From Schoenoplectus triqueter (lineage: Eukaryota; Streptophyta; Magnoliopsida; Poales; Cyperaceae), in contig CAXKVV010002145.1 of the NCBI GenBank assembly GCA_964058805.1, forward strand, positions 1-59,327: a DNA stretch of 59,327 nt, written 5' to 3'. Of this stretch, positions 28,028 through 40,001 are shown one piece after another. Within the stretch, counting starts at the first letter, position 1. Each line of letters begins with the position of its first letter. A program made the translations under genes and the position numbers. Below the pieces are notes generated by a model. That model saw only the letters and a program-made list of their open reading frames with translations, made no database searches and had not been told where the DNA came from.

Positions 28028-29503
28028 TCATGCATTAAACTCCCTCACTGTCTGATCCACTTCCAAATAAACTCCTGTAAACAACATCATATAATATTTC
28101 ATTTAAGGCCAATACACCCCATCATCATTTCCAAAAATTACCAACTTTAAACAGAAAAAAACGAACCAGCATGTCACGGGCATAAGTGGAAGAAAACAAA
28201 GTTATTTAGAGCTATTTACACTGCATGGTTGAGATCAAGATCAGAGAACAGAAAACACAAGAGCACCACATGGATTTTCAAAGAAGAATCATTCATCTTG
28301 AACAAACAAAGCTGAGAAAATTTCAATGCAAATTGTCACTGGTTTGTATGTAATTAAAGCTAAATGAGATATAGATTCTGCTTTACCAATTTGGAGATCT
28401 TTTTTCCATTTATACATACATATATGTCAGCCCAGTTGTTATGATGAAATTCCACACTTTTTAGCCCAAAGCCCAGTCCAGCTCCAACAGCCTTTACATA
28501 AGATTCCTCAAGGCACCAATACCTGCACTTTATGTTAAAACTTTGTTAACAAAATTTTGAAAGCTGATAATCATATCACAATTAGAAAATAATGGAACTG
28601 TAGAATTCTGTCAGCATATCATTTGACGTACCAGCATGAACAATGTTGTCCCATTCAATAGGTGTGAAATACGGCATGAAGTTATCCAAATATTCTGTGG
28701 CTTTATGACTGAAACAATGTCAAAGCCACCATGACTTGCCTCAAAAACAAAAAAGCCAACAAGACAAATAGGTTCACACGCAATGCCAAAAATGACTCCA
28801 TGATGTCAAACATTATAGTTGAAATCTGGAAATAATAGCTTCTCATTATTCTTCTGCAAATAAATGTAGTTTTACAAGTTAGTCCCAGAATGCAGCCACA
28901 ATTGTTAACAAAACACTCAAATTTCTCTAAATTGCAAGTAAAACCCAGCTTCTTAATGGAAATCTGCAAATAACACCATAACACCAACCAACAAAGCTGC
29001 AGGTCAAATCATTGAAGAACTGAACAAATTATCTTGTCCCCCTGACTGAATAAATTGATTTGTAATTTATAAGTCAAATTAATTTTTGTATTATCAGTTC
29101 ATGCCAATTCTGGAATCAGCAGTAAAATTTGGCTTCATAACATTTCATTTGAGTCATATAGATGAAGAGCGTAACTACAATGCTAGGAACACCAACTGAC
29201 TAAATTGATCATCTACTGATATTTCTTAATTGCAAGAAAGCCTGCAAAATAATTAGGCAGATGTCTTTTATATGAACATATTCAGTGTGAATTGCAATAC
29301 GAGGAACCTTTTAGTTTGTAATTTGTACAGGATACTGCAAGAATGTATAATTTATGAACAAATTAAAGCTGTAAACAAACTCTTCAGCAATATAATGGTA
29401 CATACATTGGAATGATCATACCAGGTATGATTTTTCCCTCAATGGTACGGAGAATACTTATTTTGTCAAAAGAAGTTCCCAAAACATCCTTGAGAAGAGT
29501 GTA
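28028..29503 (-). pseudogene. Decayed 4'-phosphopantetheinyl transferase gene (Sfp/AASDHPPT type)
   Basis: Family members transfer phosphopantetheine from CoA to carrier proteins. Exon-like blocks on the minus strand: 29503-29422 (LLKDVLGTSFDKISILRTIE and GK), 28853-28628 (FPDFNYNV, stop, HHGVIFGIACEPICLVGF, later YFTPIEWDNIVHAGT), 28522-28387 (YWCLEESYVKAVGAGLGFGL, KSVEFHHNNWADIYV), and possibly 28074-28028 (GVYLEVDQTVREFNA, stop). Lesions: TGA where the family has the Ser of NVSH; a one-base frame change after FDIVS; the conserved KE pair of WCLKEA is now EE; the N-terminal exons are missing and a transposon lies directly upstream of the first block. A splice acceptor at the frame change could hide one lesion, but not the stop. 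The family call is my recognition of these motifs. Confidence 0.72.
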
Positions 29504-29508
29504 CTGAA

Positions 29509-30900
29509 GTAACCAGCTGCCGGTTGGGTGGGTTCGGGTCAGGTCGGGTTGGGTCAATTTGATTCAGCAAGATTGTCGGGTGGGTCTGATCGGGTTGGAT
29601 ATCGGGTCATTTCAGATTTCAGGTATGATCAAGTCTGCTTGGGTTGGTTATCGTGTTATTTGGTGTTTAAGTCATTTCGGATATCGAGTCGTATCAGGTC
29701 GGGTTAAGTTGGTTATCAGGTAATCTAATGTCGGGTCATTTTGAGTTTCGGATCGTATCAAGTTGGGTTGGGTCAATTATCAGGTCATCTAGCATTGGGT
29801 CATCTCGGATTTTAGGTTGTATAAGATCAGGTCGGGTTGGATATCGAGTCAACTAGTGTCGGGTCATTTTGGGTTTTGAATTATATCAGACCTATGTTAC
29901 TCGGATACTTCCCCTAACTCACCGAACAAGTATCAGATACGCGACCGATGCAGGTGCGCGTCCGATACGGTGTGGGTGCGTATCTGATACCCTACATGAC
30001 ATATTGGATTATTGTGTTCACTTTGACCAGCGGATTCGGTCTCCGATACGACTCGATACGTCTTGGATACGTGTCAGATACGTCCCGATACGTCTCCGAT
30101 ACACCCGATACGTCTCTGATATACCCCGATACGTCTTGGATACAATCTAATTAGTTCTTTTTTCTTTATTTTATTCACTTCTAAAATAAAATTATCATAG
30201 ATCTTTTTCTTTTTTATAATCACTGACAAAGTTACAAATCCATCTCAAATTCTTTAAAATTTTTTATCATAATAAAACAAATTATTTTGTATATATTATA
30301 TAAAAATATATTTTATTATTATATATAGCCACACCCATATCCTGTATTTTTTAACTTTTCTGTATCGCCGCACCTGCACCGTATCCGGTACGATACCTGC
30401 ACTCGTGCAACACAGTATCATACAAAATTGGATTAGATCATATCAGATTTCGCCATCTCTATGTGTCTAGTCTAGTCATGTCAGATGAATCAGGTCGGAT
30501 TGAATTTCTAGGTGGTGCATGCTTGATTCATATAGGTTGGGTCAGGTCGGGTCGGGTCATCTAGTATCGGATCATTTCGGGTTTTTAGTTGTATAAGGTC
30601 GGGTTGGGTTGGATATTAGATCATCTAGTGTTGAGTCATTTCGGGTTTCGGATTGTATCAAGTCGGGTCGAGTCAGATATCAAATTATCTAGTATCGGGT
30701 CATTTCGGGTTTAGAGTTGTATCAAGCCGAGTCGAGTATTAGGTAACCCGGTGTCAGATCATTTCGGGTTTCAGATCATATCAGATTGAATCGGGTCAGG
30801 TATTAAATCATCCAGTCTCAAATTATTTCGGGTTCCGAGTCATATAAGATCAGAGCGTGTTGGATGAATTTGTTGGATCGATCAAATTCTGTCACCTCTA
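29509..30900. mobile_element. Large GGGTCGG-repeat element (hAT-like), interrupted
   Basis: About 0.87 kb of imperfect reiterated words (GGGTCATTTCGGGTTTCGG, GGTCGGGTTGG, TATCAAGTCGGG) split by the element at 29892-30415. The right end, TGTCACCTCTA, fits the TAGGGGTGTCA terminus family; the left end is not clear. The array reads the same direction throughout, unlike the shorter relatives with inverted ends. Confidence 0.55.
29892..30415. mobile_element. Nested hAT-like element with CGATACGT repeats
   Basis: Ends CTATGTTACTCGG and TCGTGCAACACAG are an imperfect inverted repeat. The flanks TATCAGAC (29884-29891) and TATCATAC (30416-30423) match at 7 of 8 bases, as expected for a hAT target duplication inside the host repeat. 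The left half is packed with GATACG, TCCGATACG and CGATACGTC. Apparent open frames are repeat by-products. Confidence 0.75.
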
Positions 30901-30948
30901 TTGGCAAGTGCTCTTTTTCCATCCCAGGTTGGCCTAGGTCGGTCTGAA

Positions 30949-31371
30949 CAGGGGTGGATGCAGGATTTTGGTCGGGGAGGGGGAGCAATTTTCGGATTGT
31001 TATAGGTTATCGGGTTCAAATCCATTAACTAATCGGGTATTAAATAAAAAATTAATAATTTAATATATATTATTATGTAATAAAAAATATTAAAATAATA
31101 ACATTTTATATATTAAAAATAACAACAAAATAAATCTCAAATTAATAGATAATCAAGTTGATGAAGACAATTATCGTCTACGAAACTTTATATTTTGATA
31201 TATTTATATAATTATTTCATTATGCACGATATTAAATATTTTTTTCATAAAAAAATTAATCAGACAATTTAGGAGGGCAAAAATTTTTTCCAAAAAGAGA
31301 CAAATTACCGAAAATATTATTGAAAAATACTATTTTTCAAAATCTAGGGTCAGATTATGGATCCGCCCCTG
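30949..31371. mobile_element. hAT-like MITE, CAGGGGCGGAT family
   Basis: Begins CAGGGGTGGATGCAGGATTT and ends GGATCCGCCCCTG. Relatives in this window are 41847-42102, 53061-53450 and a partial copy near 34712-34897. They share ACTAAATAAAAAATTRATAA and TATTTTTCAAAATCTAGG words. Confidence 0.75.
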
Positions 31372-33006
31372 GCTGTCAATAACTGCCCTATAATTTTTAA
31401 GAGCGACAGTTCGCAAATAGTTTTCTCTCTTCAATTGAAATGTTGAATTACGAGTGCGACGCATCTCCAATTAATTGACAGCGTCAAATCATGAGCTCAC
31501 GATCGCATGATGTGGAGTTAGACCATCCGATTGCACCGCACGGAGGATACGATTTATTAAATAACGGGCAATTAATATGAAGTTCGTAAGGAATTGTCAG
31601 GAATCAGGATATTGTTGTCTATTTCAGTAGAGAACTTCGCAAGATTTAAATAGTTTGATTGACCTCTCTCTCTCACAAAGATATTGATTATGGCTATTAA
31701 TTGCTTGATTGACCTATCTCATAGAGATATTGACACATCATAACATAGAACAAGTAGAACGGATGGAACTTATATACAGAGGAAAAATTAGACTAATGTT
31801 TCATAAATTTTATATTTCGAGTTTCAAACTCCTCTTTTATAAGGTCCATTGAGCTGTTTGGAGAATCAGGGCTCACAGACTTTGCTTAATTGCTTTTATT
31901 CAAGCTCAACATATGTATCCATAATGAATTTTGAACGCATGCATTCGTAGTTCATTTTGAACGTATGGGAATCATCACATCCAGATTTTTACAGTTTTTT
32001 AGTACTTAGAAAAAAAAATGTCATTATTTTGATCGGTCTGAGCACAAGTATTCACATATAATTTGTAAACACATGCGTTCAGAAAGCAGAGATATTGTTG
32101 TTAAAAATTTCAAAACAAAATATTGTTATTAGAAGTTAAAAAAATAGAAATAGAAAAAATAAATCCTCTTTTATATGGTACATTGAGCTGTTTGGAGAAT
32201 CAAGGCTGACAGGCTTTTGCTTAATTGCTTTTGTTTTGAAGGGGAACAAAAAAAAAGAAGGTTTTGTATAACATAAAATGGGCGGAAAGTGGTCCCTGAA
32301 AAATAATTTTCTATATTTCCCTTTCCATAACAATGTAGGGAATACTGCTAAAGGCCAATAATATTTCATACATTGAATTTAATTTATGAAAAAGCTTCAT
32401 TACCAGAAAGAAATCAGAGAAAGGGGTCGAATGCAAGCTCATCAACGCTTTACACTAGCTTAATTATTATTTGTTTCATATATATATTTTTTAGAAATAG
32501 TGTTTCCACCTATTTCATTACGAAACAATATTCGGTTGGTACCAAAACGATGCTTATAATCCATCCTGATACTTAAAGTTCCACAAAATATTCATAATAA
32601 CAACAACTAAACTATCATCTAAAATCTCCAATTTTCCATTCTTCTTTTTAGTTCCAATCGGCATAATCTTTTTATTGCAAAACCGAAAAAAGAATGGAGT
32701 AGAACTACCAAATCTCTAACTAAATTCCTTGGTTATCATTTTTTAATGTTTTAAAAAAACTACTATATCAGTTCCTGCGTCAAACGAGATTTCTTGCTCT
32801 GTCGCTGAAATTATATTTAAATGTTCTTCTATAATCTGCATAAACAAGTTACTAACATCAGGGATATTTGTTTTATATTTTAGAAATAAATTTGACAACT
32901 TTTTTGTTATGTTATGGCATGGAGAATTTTTTTCTTATGATTAGTATTTTCTGTTACTTTTTTACTCTATCCGCACAATTTCTACTCCTTATTCTTTTAT
33001 GAGAAA
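31372..33006. other. Intergenic sequence with a direct duplication
   Basis: CATTGAGCTGTTTGGAGAAT, followed by GCTTAATTGCTTTT, occurs at about 31831-31906 and again, about 90% alike, at 32161-32240. No gene seen. Confidence 0.5.
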
Positions 33007-33357
33007 GGATCGGTTGACAATGAGTTATTTTGACAATGGATTTCTAAATATATATAAAACAAATCCTAAAAATAAAAAAGTTTATAAATGTGTTTTTATA
33101 TCTATAGATTGAGGGTCATTCAAATTTCATACAACTTCGTTATCGTTTGATAGTCCATCAAAAATCATTAAATTTTTATGTAATTTATAATGGTTTTAAT
33201 TTAACGTTATTTGATGGACTATCAAACAATAATGAAATTGTATGAAATTTGAATGACCATCAATTTAAAAGTAGAAAAATATATTTATAATTTTTTTTAA
33301 TATTTATTTAAAAGTATATTATCAAAATTATCAAAATAACCCATTGTCAATGGATCC
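33007..33357. mobile_element. Complete fold-back MITE, GGATCNNTTGACAATG family
   Basis: Ends GGATCGGTTGACAATGAGTT and CCCATTGTCAATGGATCC are inverted repeats. The arms pair over most of the 351 bases (GATAGTCCATCAAAAATCAT on the left, TGATGGACTATC on the right). Same family as 12747-13072. No clear target duplication. Confidence 0.8.
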
Positions 33358-33720
33358 CCGCTCTTCTTTTATTATAATTTATCCCGCTTTGATGTACTTA
33401 GCTGTGCTCCCCCGTTTTACCGGGAGGTGACAGGAAGGGAAGGAATGGAAAGATCAGGTATGAAAGTTGAATGAATGGTATGGAAAGATAAGAGATGAAT
33501 TTATTTCTTGCTCCCGAGTGCAAAGAGAAGTTAATATTATTATCCTATTTGGATTAGGTTGAAAGATTTTAATATCTTTATTTATGTTGTTGGGATCATC
33601 ATCATAGAAAAAAAATGCTAAGGTAATCTTGATATAAGTCTGTTGTCAGTACAGTTTCAAATTGTCTCCTCATATCATTGGTACTCTCTCATCCAAGCTC
33701 ACCTCATCTGGAGCACAGCG
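33358..33720. other. Short intergenic stretch
   Basis: Unremarkable; contains purine-rich GGAAGGGAAGGAATGGAAAG. No gene or element recognised. Confidence 0.4.
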
Positions 33721-34146
33721 TTTGAGGTTTCAACAAATTGGGTTGGCTCAAGTTTGGTCGTCATCATTTTATTTTTTTTAATTCGATCTCTGATCTAAAC
33801 AAAAAATTAAGCATTTATTAATTATTTGTACATATTTAAAAAATTTAATGATAATTAAATATATTATTAATCTTAATTAGTATACCTATAAGCTTTGATT
33901 AATATTAAATTATGAAATAAAATAGAAAAATATAATTAAATAGGTCGGGTCAACTCGTATCCAATCTGACTCGAGTCGGGTTAAAAAATCTTGATTTATA
34001 CCTGATTCACTTATTTTCAGATTAAATTAGATTGATCTGTATAGTCGAAAAACTTGACCCATACTCAACCTATTTACATTCGAATTAGGTCAGAACATGA
34101 ACCTATTTGCATTCGGATTAGATCGGAACAAAGATTGACACTCCTA
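33721..34146. mobile_element. Degenerate hAT-like MITE, GGGTCG family
   Basis: Right end GATTGACACTCCTA fits the TAGGGGTGTCAAT terminus; the left end, TTGAGGTTTCAACAAATTGG, is a diverged version. GGTCGGGTCAACTCG and GACTCGAGTCGGGTT words flank an AT-rich core. No clean target duplication. Confidence 0.55.
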
Positions 34147-37100
34147 GATGCACTTTATAAAACGCAGGCATGCGGGCTCTTAAAAAATCATCAATCATTT
34201 ATTGTCCTCATAAGAATTTTATGCATTACAAATTAAGTTTATTTGTTTTGTACATATTTTTACGTATAATTTCCATCCAAAATGTGTAGTATACAAACCT
34301 TGTTGTAAAGTATAACTTCATTTTAAAATTAGTTTGTTCTTTAGTAGATTTATTTGGGGTCAAATTCGGAAAAAGATTCTGATTGTGCTAGAAAAAAATA
34401 AGTACGATCGATAGGAAAAAAAAATTTCTGATTGTTTTATAATTTCTTTAGTCGTTCCTCTGTAAATAAAATTATTAATGACCAATACTTTTCTGAACCT
34501 GTAATAAAATTTGAAAAAAAAAGTTATGTACATACATCTAAAACTGTGAGCATAGTGTGTTCCAAATTGAGCTCAAATAAGTCAATTAAACTTATTTCGG
34601 AAATCGAACCTGACTGAGCAAAAGTATAATAATTAAAACAAGAACTGAACTAATTTACACCTAGATGGCACCATACAGAGACAAAGACAGCATTTTTATA
34701 TATGTGAGGTCGAGATGCAGATATATGTTATTAAAATATTAAAATTGATAAATTAAAAATGATCAATATATTTTATGAAATAAAAATATATAATAAAAAT
34801 ATATGATAAATTTAAACTCTCATTTATAATTCGCATAAAATTGGGGGAGGGACGGCCCCTAAGCCCCCTAAATCCGCCCCTGGCGGCATATTTGTGCTGG
34901 TCGTATTTAACAGGCCTAGTTGACAACTTGTATCATTGGTTCATTCATTTCATCTACTAGGCCACTTTTTGTAATTTTGTCTGGGAAGAGAAAAAGTGAA
35001 AGAGAGACATTTTATTTTGAGATTATATTAGTAGGTTGTTTTTTATGGCATTCGTTACTTCTATTCTGTTAAAGCTTTTCTACCCCATAATTTTATGCCT
35101 GGGTAATCTTTTTATTCTTTTTGTCTGATGGGCAGGAATTGGAAAAAAAAATATGAAATAATTTATTATTTGTACAGTGTGCCACCACGGACTCCCTTTC
35201 AGAAATAACATTGTATGAATAAATTAATTATTTGTTAAAATAGTAACAATACTAGGCATTGTCCATTAAATAATATGTCAATCTGCTCTCATGGGTCTCT
35301 GTCAACGTGTTCCACATGGCGATGCTGAAAATGAAAATTAAGGTCGAAATTACTTATTTAATTTTGTCACATATGAATCATAAGTGAAAAAAGAATAAAT
35401 ATTCTTTTTTTCTTGCCCTAAAAATAAATATTAGAGCAAATTATCTATATATGCTTATTTTAATCATTCATTAGTGTATTGGTTAATTAATTATTTATTA
35501 GATAATAAATAAAGATCTTTTTCACTTAGTTCTAATCAAACACTTCAAATAAAGTTGTCCCGTTTCTATTACAAACAAATATGTTATGGCTTGAATTAGT
35601 TTATAGGATAATGAAAATTCGAAACTTATTTAGATTTTTGAAATGAAATGAAAATTGTCAAGCTTTTATTAAAAACAAAACATATTGTTACTTCGATAAT
35701 ATCATTTTGTTTTATGTTATTTATTAAGATTACACAGAATATAGTTTTTTTTGTTGTAAAGTTCTCTCTTAAATATTTAAATACATTTATTAAATTATTA
35801 TGATTTCAAAATATACAACCATTATATCAACTAACAATTTTAATATGTTTAAAAATACATCATGGTTTTTTTAATATATCTCAAAATACGGAAAGAAAAA
35901 TAACGCCGAAGCAAAAAACCATACATCTAATTTGAATATTTGATTGAGAAAATAACCAGAGCAACCAACAAACAAGTATAGGAAAGTGCGATGCATACGA
36001 CAACGAGTCTTCTTATTGGATTCTTATTATATCAACATGGAATCCATATGTTATACGACTCTTTTAATTTTAAAAATATTTATTTTTAACACTAATTTTA
36101 TTATAAATAAATTATATATTTTAATTAGATATAATTTTCATATAAATTAATTATAAGAATTTTTAAAATTTCAAATAAATTTAATTAATTAATCAAAAAT
36201 ATTGTATAAAGTATAACTTTTTTCTGAATATGATTGTTCAATTACGTAATGTTTTTTTATAATAGAACATAATAATAATTGATATTTAATTCATTTATTA
36301 GATATTTTATAAATACATAATAAAAAATAACAAACAGAAATAAGAGAAAAAATAAATTTAAAATCTGAACAGTCATTTTTATAAAATCAATTAGCTTCAA
36401 TCATAAATTAAAATATAAATTCTTATCATTTTAAATTACAAATCAAATTCATACTCTCATTATTATAATATAGGATAGATTATATCATAAATTGTACAAC
36501 GGATACGAACTATCACGTGCAACTGTGCAAGACATACAATAATAAAGGCAGCAATCACTAGATGTCTCGATCAGAGCACTGGTCAATTGGACCAGCTGAA
36601 CTTGCATGTTTTATTTTTTTCCTTTGGTATTTCATGGTTTATGGATGGTTCACTTGTATGTTTTTTAATCTAGTTCAATGCTCAATTCCGGATCTTCCAA
36701 AAATTTCGAAAGATGTATTTTTGTTTGCTCTTGAATTATTTTATATTTTTTTCTCTTTTTGACTTGCTGAAATACTTTTTGTCCTTTCACACTCATATTA
36801 TAAAAAAATTGCTTTAATTTATTGGAGCCAACAATTTTTTTTCATACAATCAAGTCTTCAAAATATTAGTTTGGTTCTATTTGACCCTTGACTAAATAAT
36901 GGTGATTTGTTTATGGAATTATTAATTACTAACATTGCATTTCGATCAACACTGTTCTTATTATTTTTTTTTGAGCATATGGCAGGAACTGCCATTTGAA
37001 ATAATAGATCAACACAGTTCGATTCTAATTAATTAACAATTTCATAAAACGTCACTCGATTTTGTCTCTAAATGTGTCTCTTCTCCAATAAAGGAGAGAG

Positions 37101-37772
37101 AGGAGAGCATGACAGAGAGAGATGAAGAACTAAAGAAGAAAATTTGGACAAGTGTGTTCAAAATCTTTGGATGAGGTGATTAATTAGTTACTTCTCAGTT
37201 TATCATGTCAGTGGAAATTAACATTAAAATCTTGTCATAAGATTAGTACAAAGATCCAATTTAATTTAATTAAGACTATTAATAACGCAGAGACTAGATG
37301 AACAAAAACAATTCGTGATCTAAAATCAAATAAAAACGACAGTTTAGCTAGCTGTATGGGGTCATGATTTAATAAGAACAAAAAACTCAATTGACCAGTA
37401 GAAATGTTAATTTAGGTATCAAAGATAGTATTTTTCAAAAACTCTTCTAGGTCATGTTTGCTGAATATAAATTGTGCTATCAAACATAATCAGCAGCATT
37501 TATTCCATTCCCTATGCAATTAGTACATTTTGTCTTTTCATATATAGGAAAAAATAATATTAACATGTAAACAAGAATGCATGATTACACTTGTCTAATT
37601 CATAGTTACACAATGCCTTATATTTTTCTATTATTGGAGAACATACATTTTCTTCTATAAGCGTTTCGTTTTGTGATTTTCTAATTAAGCACATATTAAT
37701 CACATGGTTGCGGGGTCCTTTTACTAATTAATTAAACATTTTTTGGGTTTTCAAATTCACATATATCACATA
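34147..37772. other. AT-rich gene desert
   Basis: About 3.6 kb without a recognisable gene. A partial relative of the CAGGGGCGGAT MITEs lies at about 34712-34897 (ends GAGGTCGAGATGCAG and AAATCCGCCCCTG). Short open frames here show no family resemblance. Confidence 0.5.
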
Positions 37773-38157
37773 TAGGGTGTCAATAGGTCGGGTCGGATCA
37801 TATTATTTTATTAATTTTTCATTCGACTCATTTAAATTTAGGTAAAATATCTTGACCCATATCCAATCCGTGTAAAATAATTAAAGATTTATTAATTATT
37901 TTTATATAATTTAAATAATTAAATATTAATTAATTTATAATTAATCTTAATCAATATATAATTAGTGTATATTTAATTTTTAATTAGTACTAAATTATAA
38001 AATTACTTCAAAAAATATAATTAATCGGACCGAGTCGGATTAATCTAAACCCGATTTGGATACAAAATATTAAACCAGTATCCGATCCATTTATCTCCGA
38101 ATCATATCAGGTCAGATCAAATTCGGATCGGGATCGGATCAATAATTGACACCCCTA
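37773..38157. mobile_element. hAT-like MITE, GGGTCG family, with target duplication
   Basis: Ends TAGGGTGTCAAT and ATTGACACCCCTA are inverted repeats. The flanks ATCACATA (37765-37772) and ATCACATT (38158-38165) match at 7 of 8. Subterminal GGTCGGGTCGGATC and GATCGGGATCGGATC words surround an AT-rich core. Confidence 0.85.
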
Positions 38158-38993
38158 ATCACATTTATAGGAGTTAAATAAATTCATCAAGTAGACACAA
38201 TTTTATATAATTTTGCATCCTAAAATATACAAGAAAGTATATAGGCGAGCTTACTGGGCTATATATCTCTGCCAACGATTCAAAATAAGCAAAACAGAAT
38301 AAAATAAATATATACAGATGCAAACGCACCTTCTCCGTTGACAATTGCTCAAAGGTTTATCTGACGAGTGACATAATATGCACCGTTAATTTAAGAAATT
38401 GCAAAAAGACGAAGCACATGGAAGATAGAGAGAGCTAACCGGAGATGTCCAGTTAATCAACAGCGCTGATCAGAAATGAGATGCAGGGGCAGGGCAGCAG
38501 GGGAAGGAAAAAAGAAACTCTTGCCTTATGTTGGTGATTTGTTTGAGATCAGCTTGAATTTAGTTTGTTCAAATTAAATTAATAAGTTGATTTTAAGTTT
38601 AATTTGATTCAATTTATTATGTTTGTTTGATCCTAATATCATTAATTTTTTATTATTTATATTATTTTATTTTATTGTGATTTTTAATATATTACATAAA
38701 TTATAATATGACTTAAAAAGTTAATAAATTAACTCAGCTCATTAAATTAATGAATAACTTGGATTAGATCTTGGCTCAGCTCATTTAGAGCACTACCAGA
38801 GGCATTGAGAAATGGAGATATCCAGTAATTCGCCGGAGGAGTTTTAACAAATGGACTCTCCACTGACTCACAATCGGACGTGATTACTCAGGAGAGCTTT
38901 TTCTCTGTAGAGAGCTCTCTAGAGAACCGCTAATGAACGATGGGACGGTTCACACTAAAAAACTTCACGGACCTCCGGAGAAAGCTCCGTGAA
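38158..38993. other. Intergenic sequence, right part probably an older host MITE
   Basis: From about 38797 the sequence CAGAGGCATTGAGA is mirrored by TCTCAATGCC at about 39680-39690, beyond the hAT element at 38994, suggesting an older inverted-repeat element that received the insertion. Nothing else recognised. Confidence 0.4.
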
Positions 38994-39664
38994 TAGAGAT
39001 TTGAAATGGATCGCACGGTCCGATCCGTCCTGGACCGGACCGTGACCGTGGAGCGGACCGGACTGGACCGTGACCGGACCGTGGACCGGACCGTGCCCGG
39101 CCACGGTCCGGTCCAACGGTGGGTCGGTCCTCCTTTCACCCGAAAATGGACCGTGCCGACCCGTCCCGTGCCGGACCGGACCGTGGACCGGACCACCGGA
39201 CCGGACCGTGAGTATTTTTTGTATTATTTGATTTTTAAATTATTCAAAAATACATAATAATTCGATGAAAATGATTATTTAAAAATTAATAAATTTCTTT
39301 TTCAACTTTTATTATTTTTTTATAATTTTCTAAAATTTTATTTTTTACAATTTTTTTAATTTTTTAGTACTATTAGATTTTTAAACAATTAAAAATAATA
39401 ATTCGAATTAGTTAAAAATTATTATTAAAAAATATGATAAATTATTATTTTTTTCGATTTATAAAAAAAAAATTTGGACCGGACCGGACCGTCCCGTGGG
39501 GGTCCGGCCCCCGGGGGCCAACGGTGGGACGGGTTCGGTTTTTTCAAATTTGGACCGCCTTGGACCGGACCGTTTGGACCGTACGGGACCGTGAACCGTG
39601 TAGGATCGTGGACCGTCCGAATTTAGACCGGACCGGCCCGGACCGGACCGTCTTCAAATCACTA
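38994..39664. mobile_element. hAT-like element with GGACCG repeats and perfect 8-bp target duplication
   Basis: Ends TAGAGATTTGAA and TTCAAATCACTA form a 12-bp inverted repeat with one mismatch. TCCGTGAA is perfectly duplicated at 38986-38993 and 39665-39672. Both subterminal regions are GC-rich arrays of GGACCG/CGGTCC words (GACCGTGGACCGGACCGTG) around an AT-rich core of about 260 bases. The long open frames within the arrays are repeat by-products. Confidence 0.9.
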
Positions 39665-40001
39665 TCCGTGAATTCCTCAGTCTCAATGCCATCATCAATC
39701 ACATAGAAATAGAGATGAATTCGTACCTTTGGCGGGTACGCATTAATTGAATCGTTGCTCCAGTGCTCCTGCTTACAGTCTCATAGTCAACGACATAATC
39801 ACAAAATAAATGCATCGTTCAATTCGATTCTAATTCGTCCTTTGCAATTGCACATTTATATTCTCTCAATAGATAATAGAAGTGGAGCAGCCACAGAAGG
39901 AGAGAGTTCCGTTTCCAACCTTCTCACTGTCTATCTCTCCGTATAATCTCAATCTCTCTTCCCCTACCCGCACTGCGCTTGTAGAGAGCGAGAGGAGAAA
40001 G

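Noticed and set aside
29869..30154. Open frames rich in RYVSDT-like repeats
   Set aside because: Translations of the GATACG array of the nested element, with no start context or splice support.
39006..39257. Open frames rich in DRTV/RTGPD repeats
   Set aside because: They lie inside the GGACCG subterminal arrays of a transposon with a perfect target duplication; the peptide repeats only reflect the DNA word.
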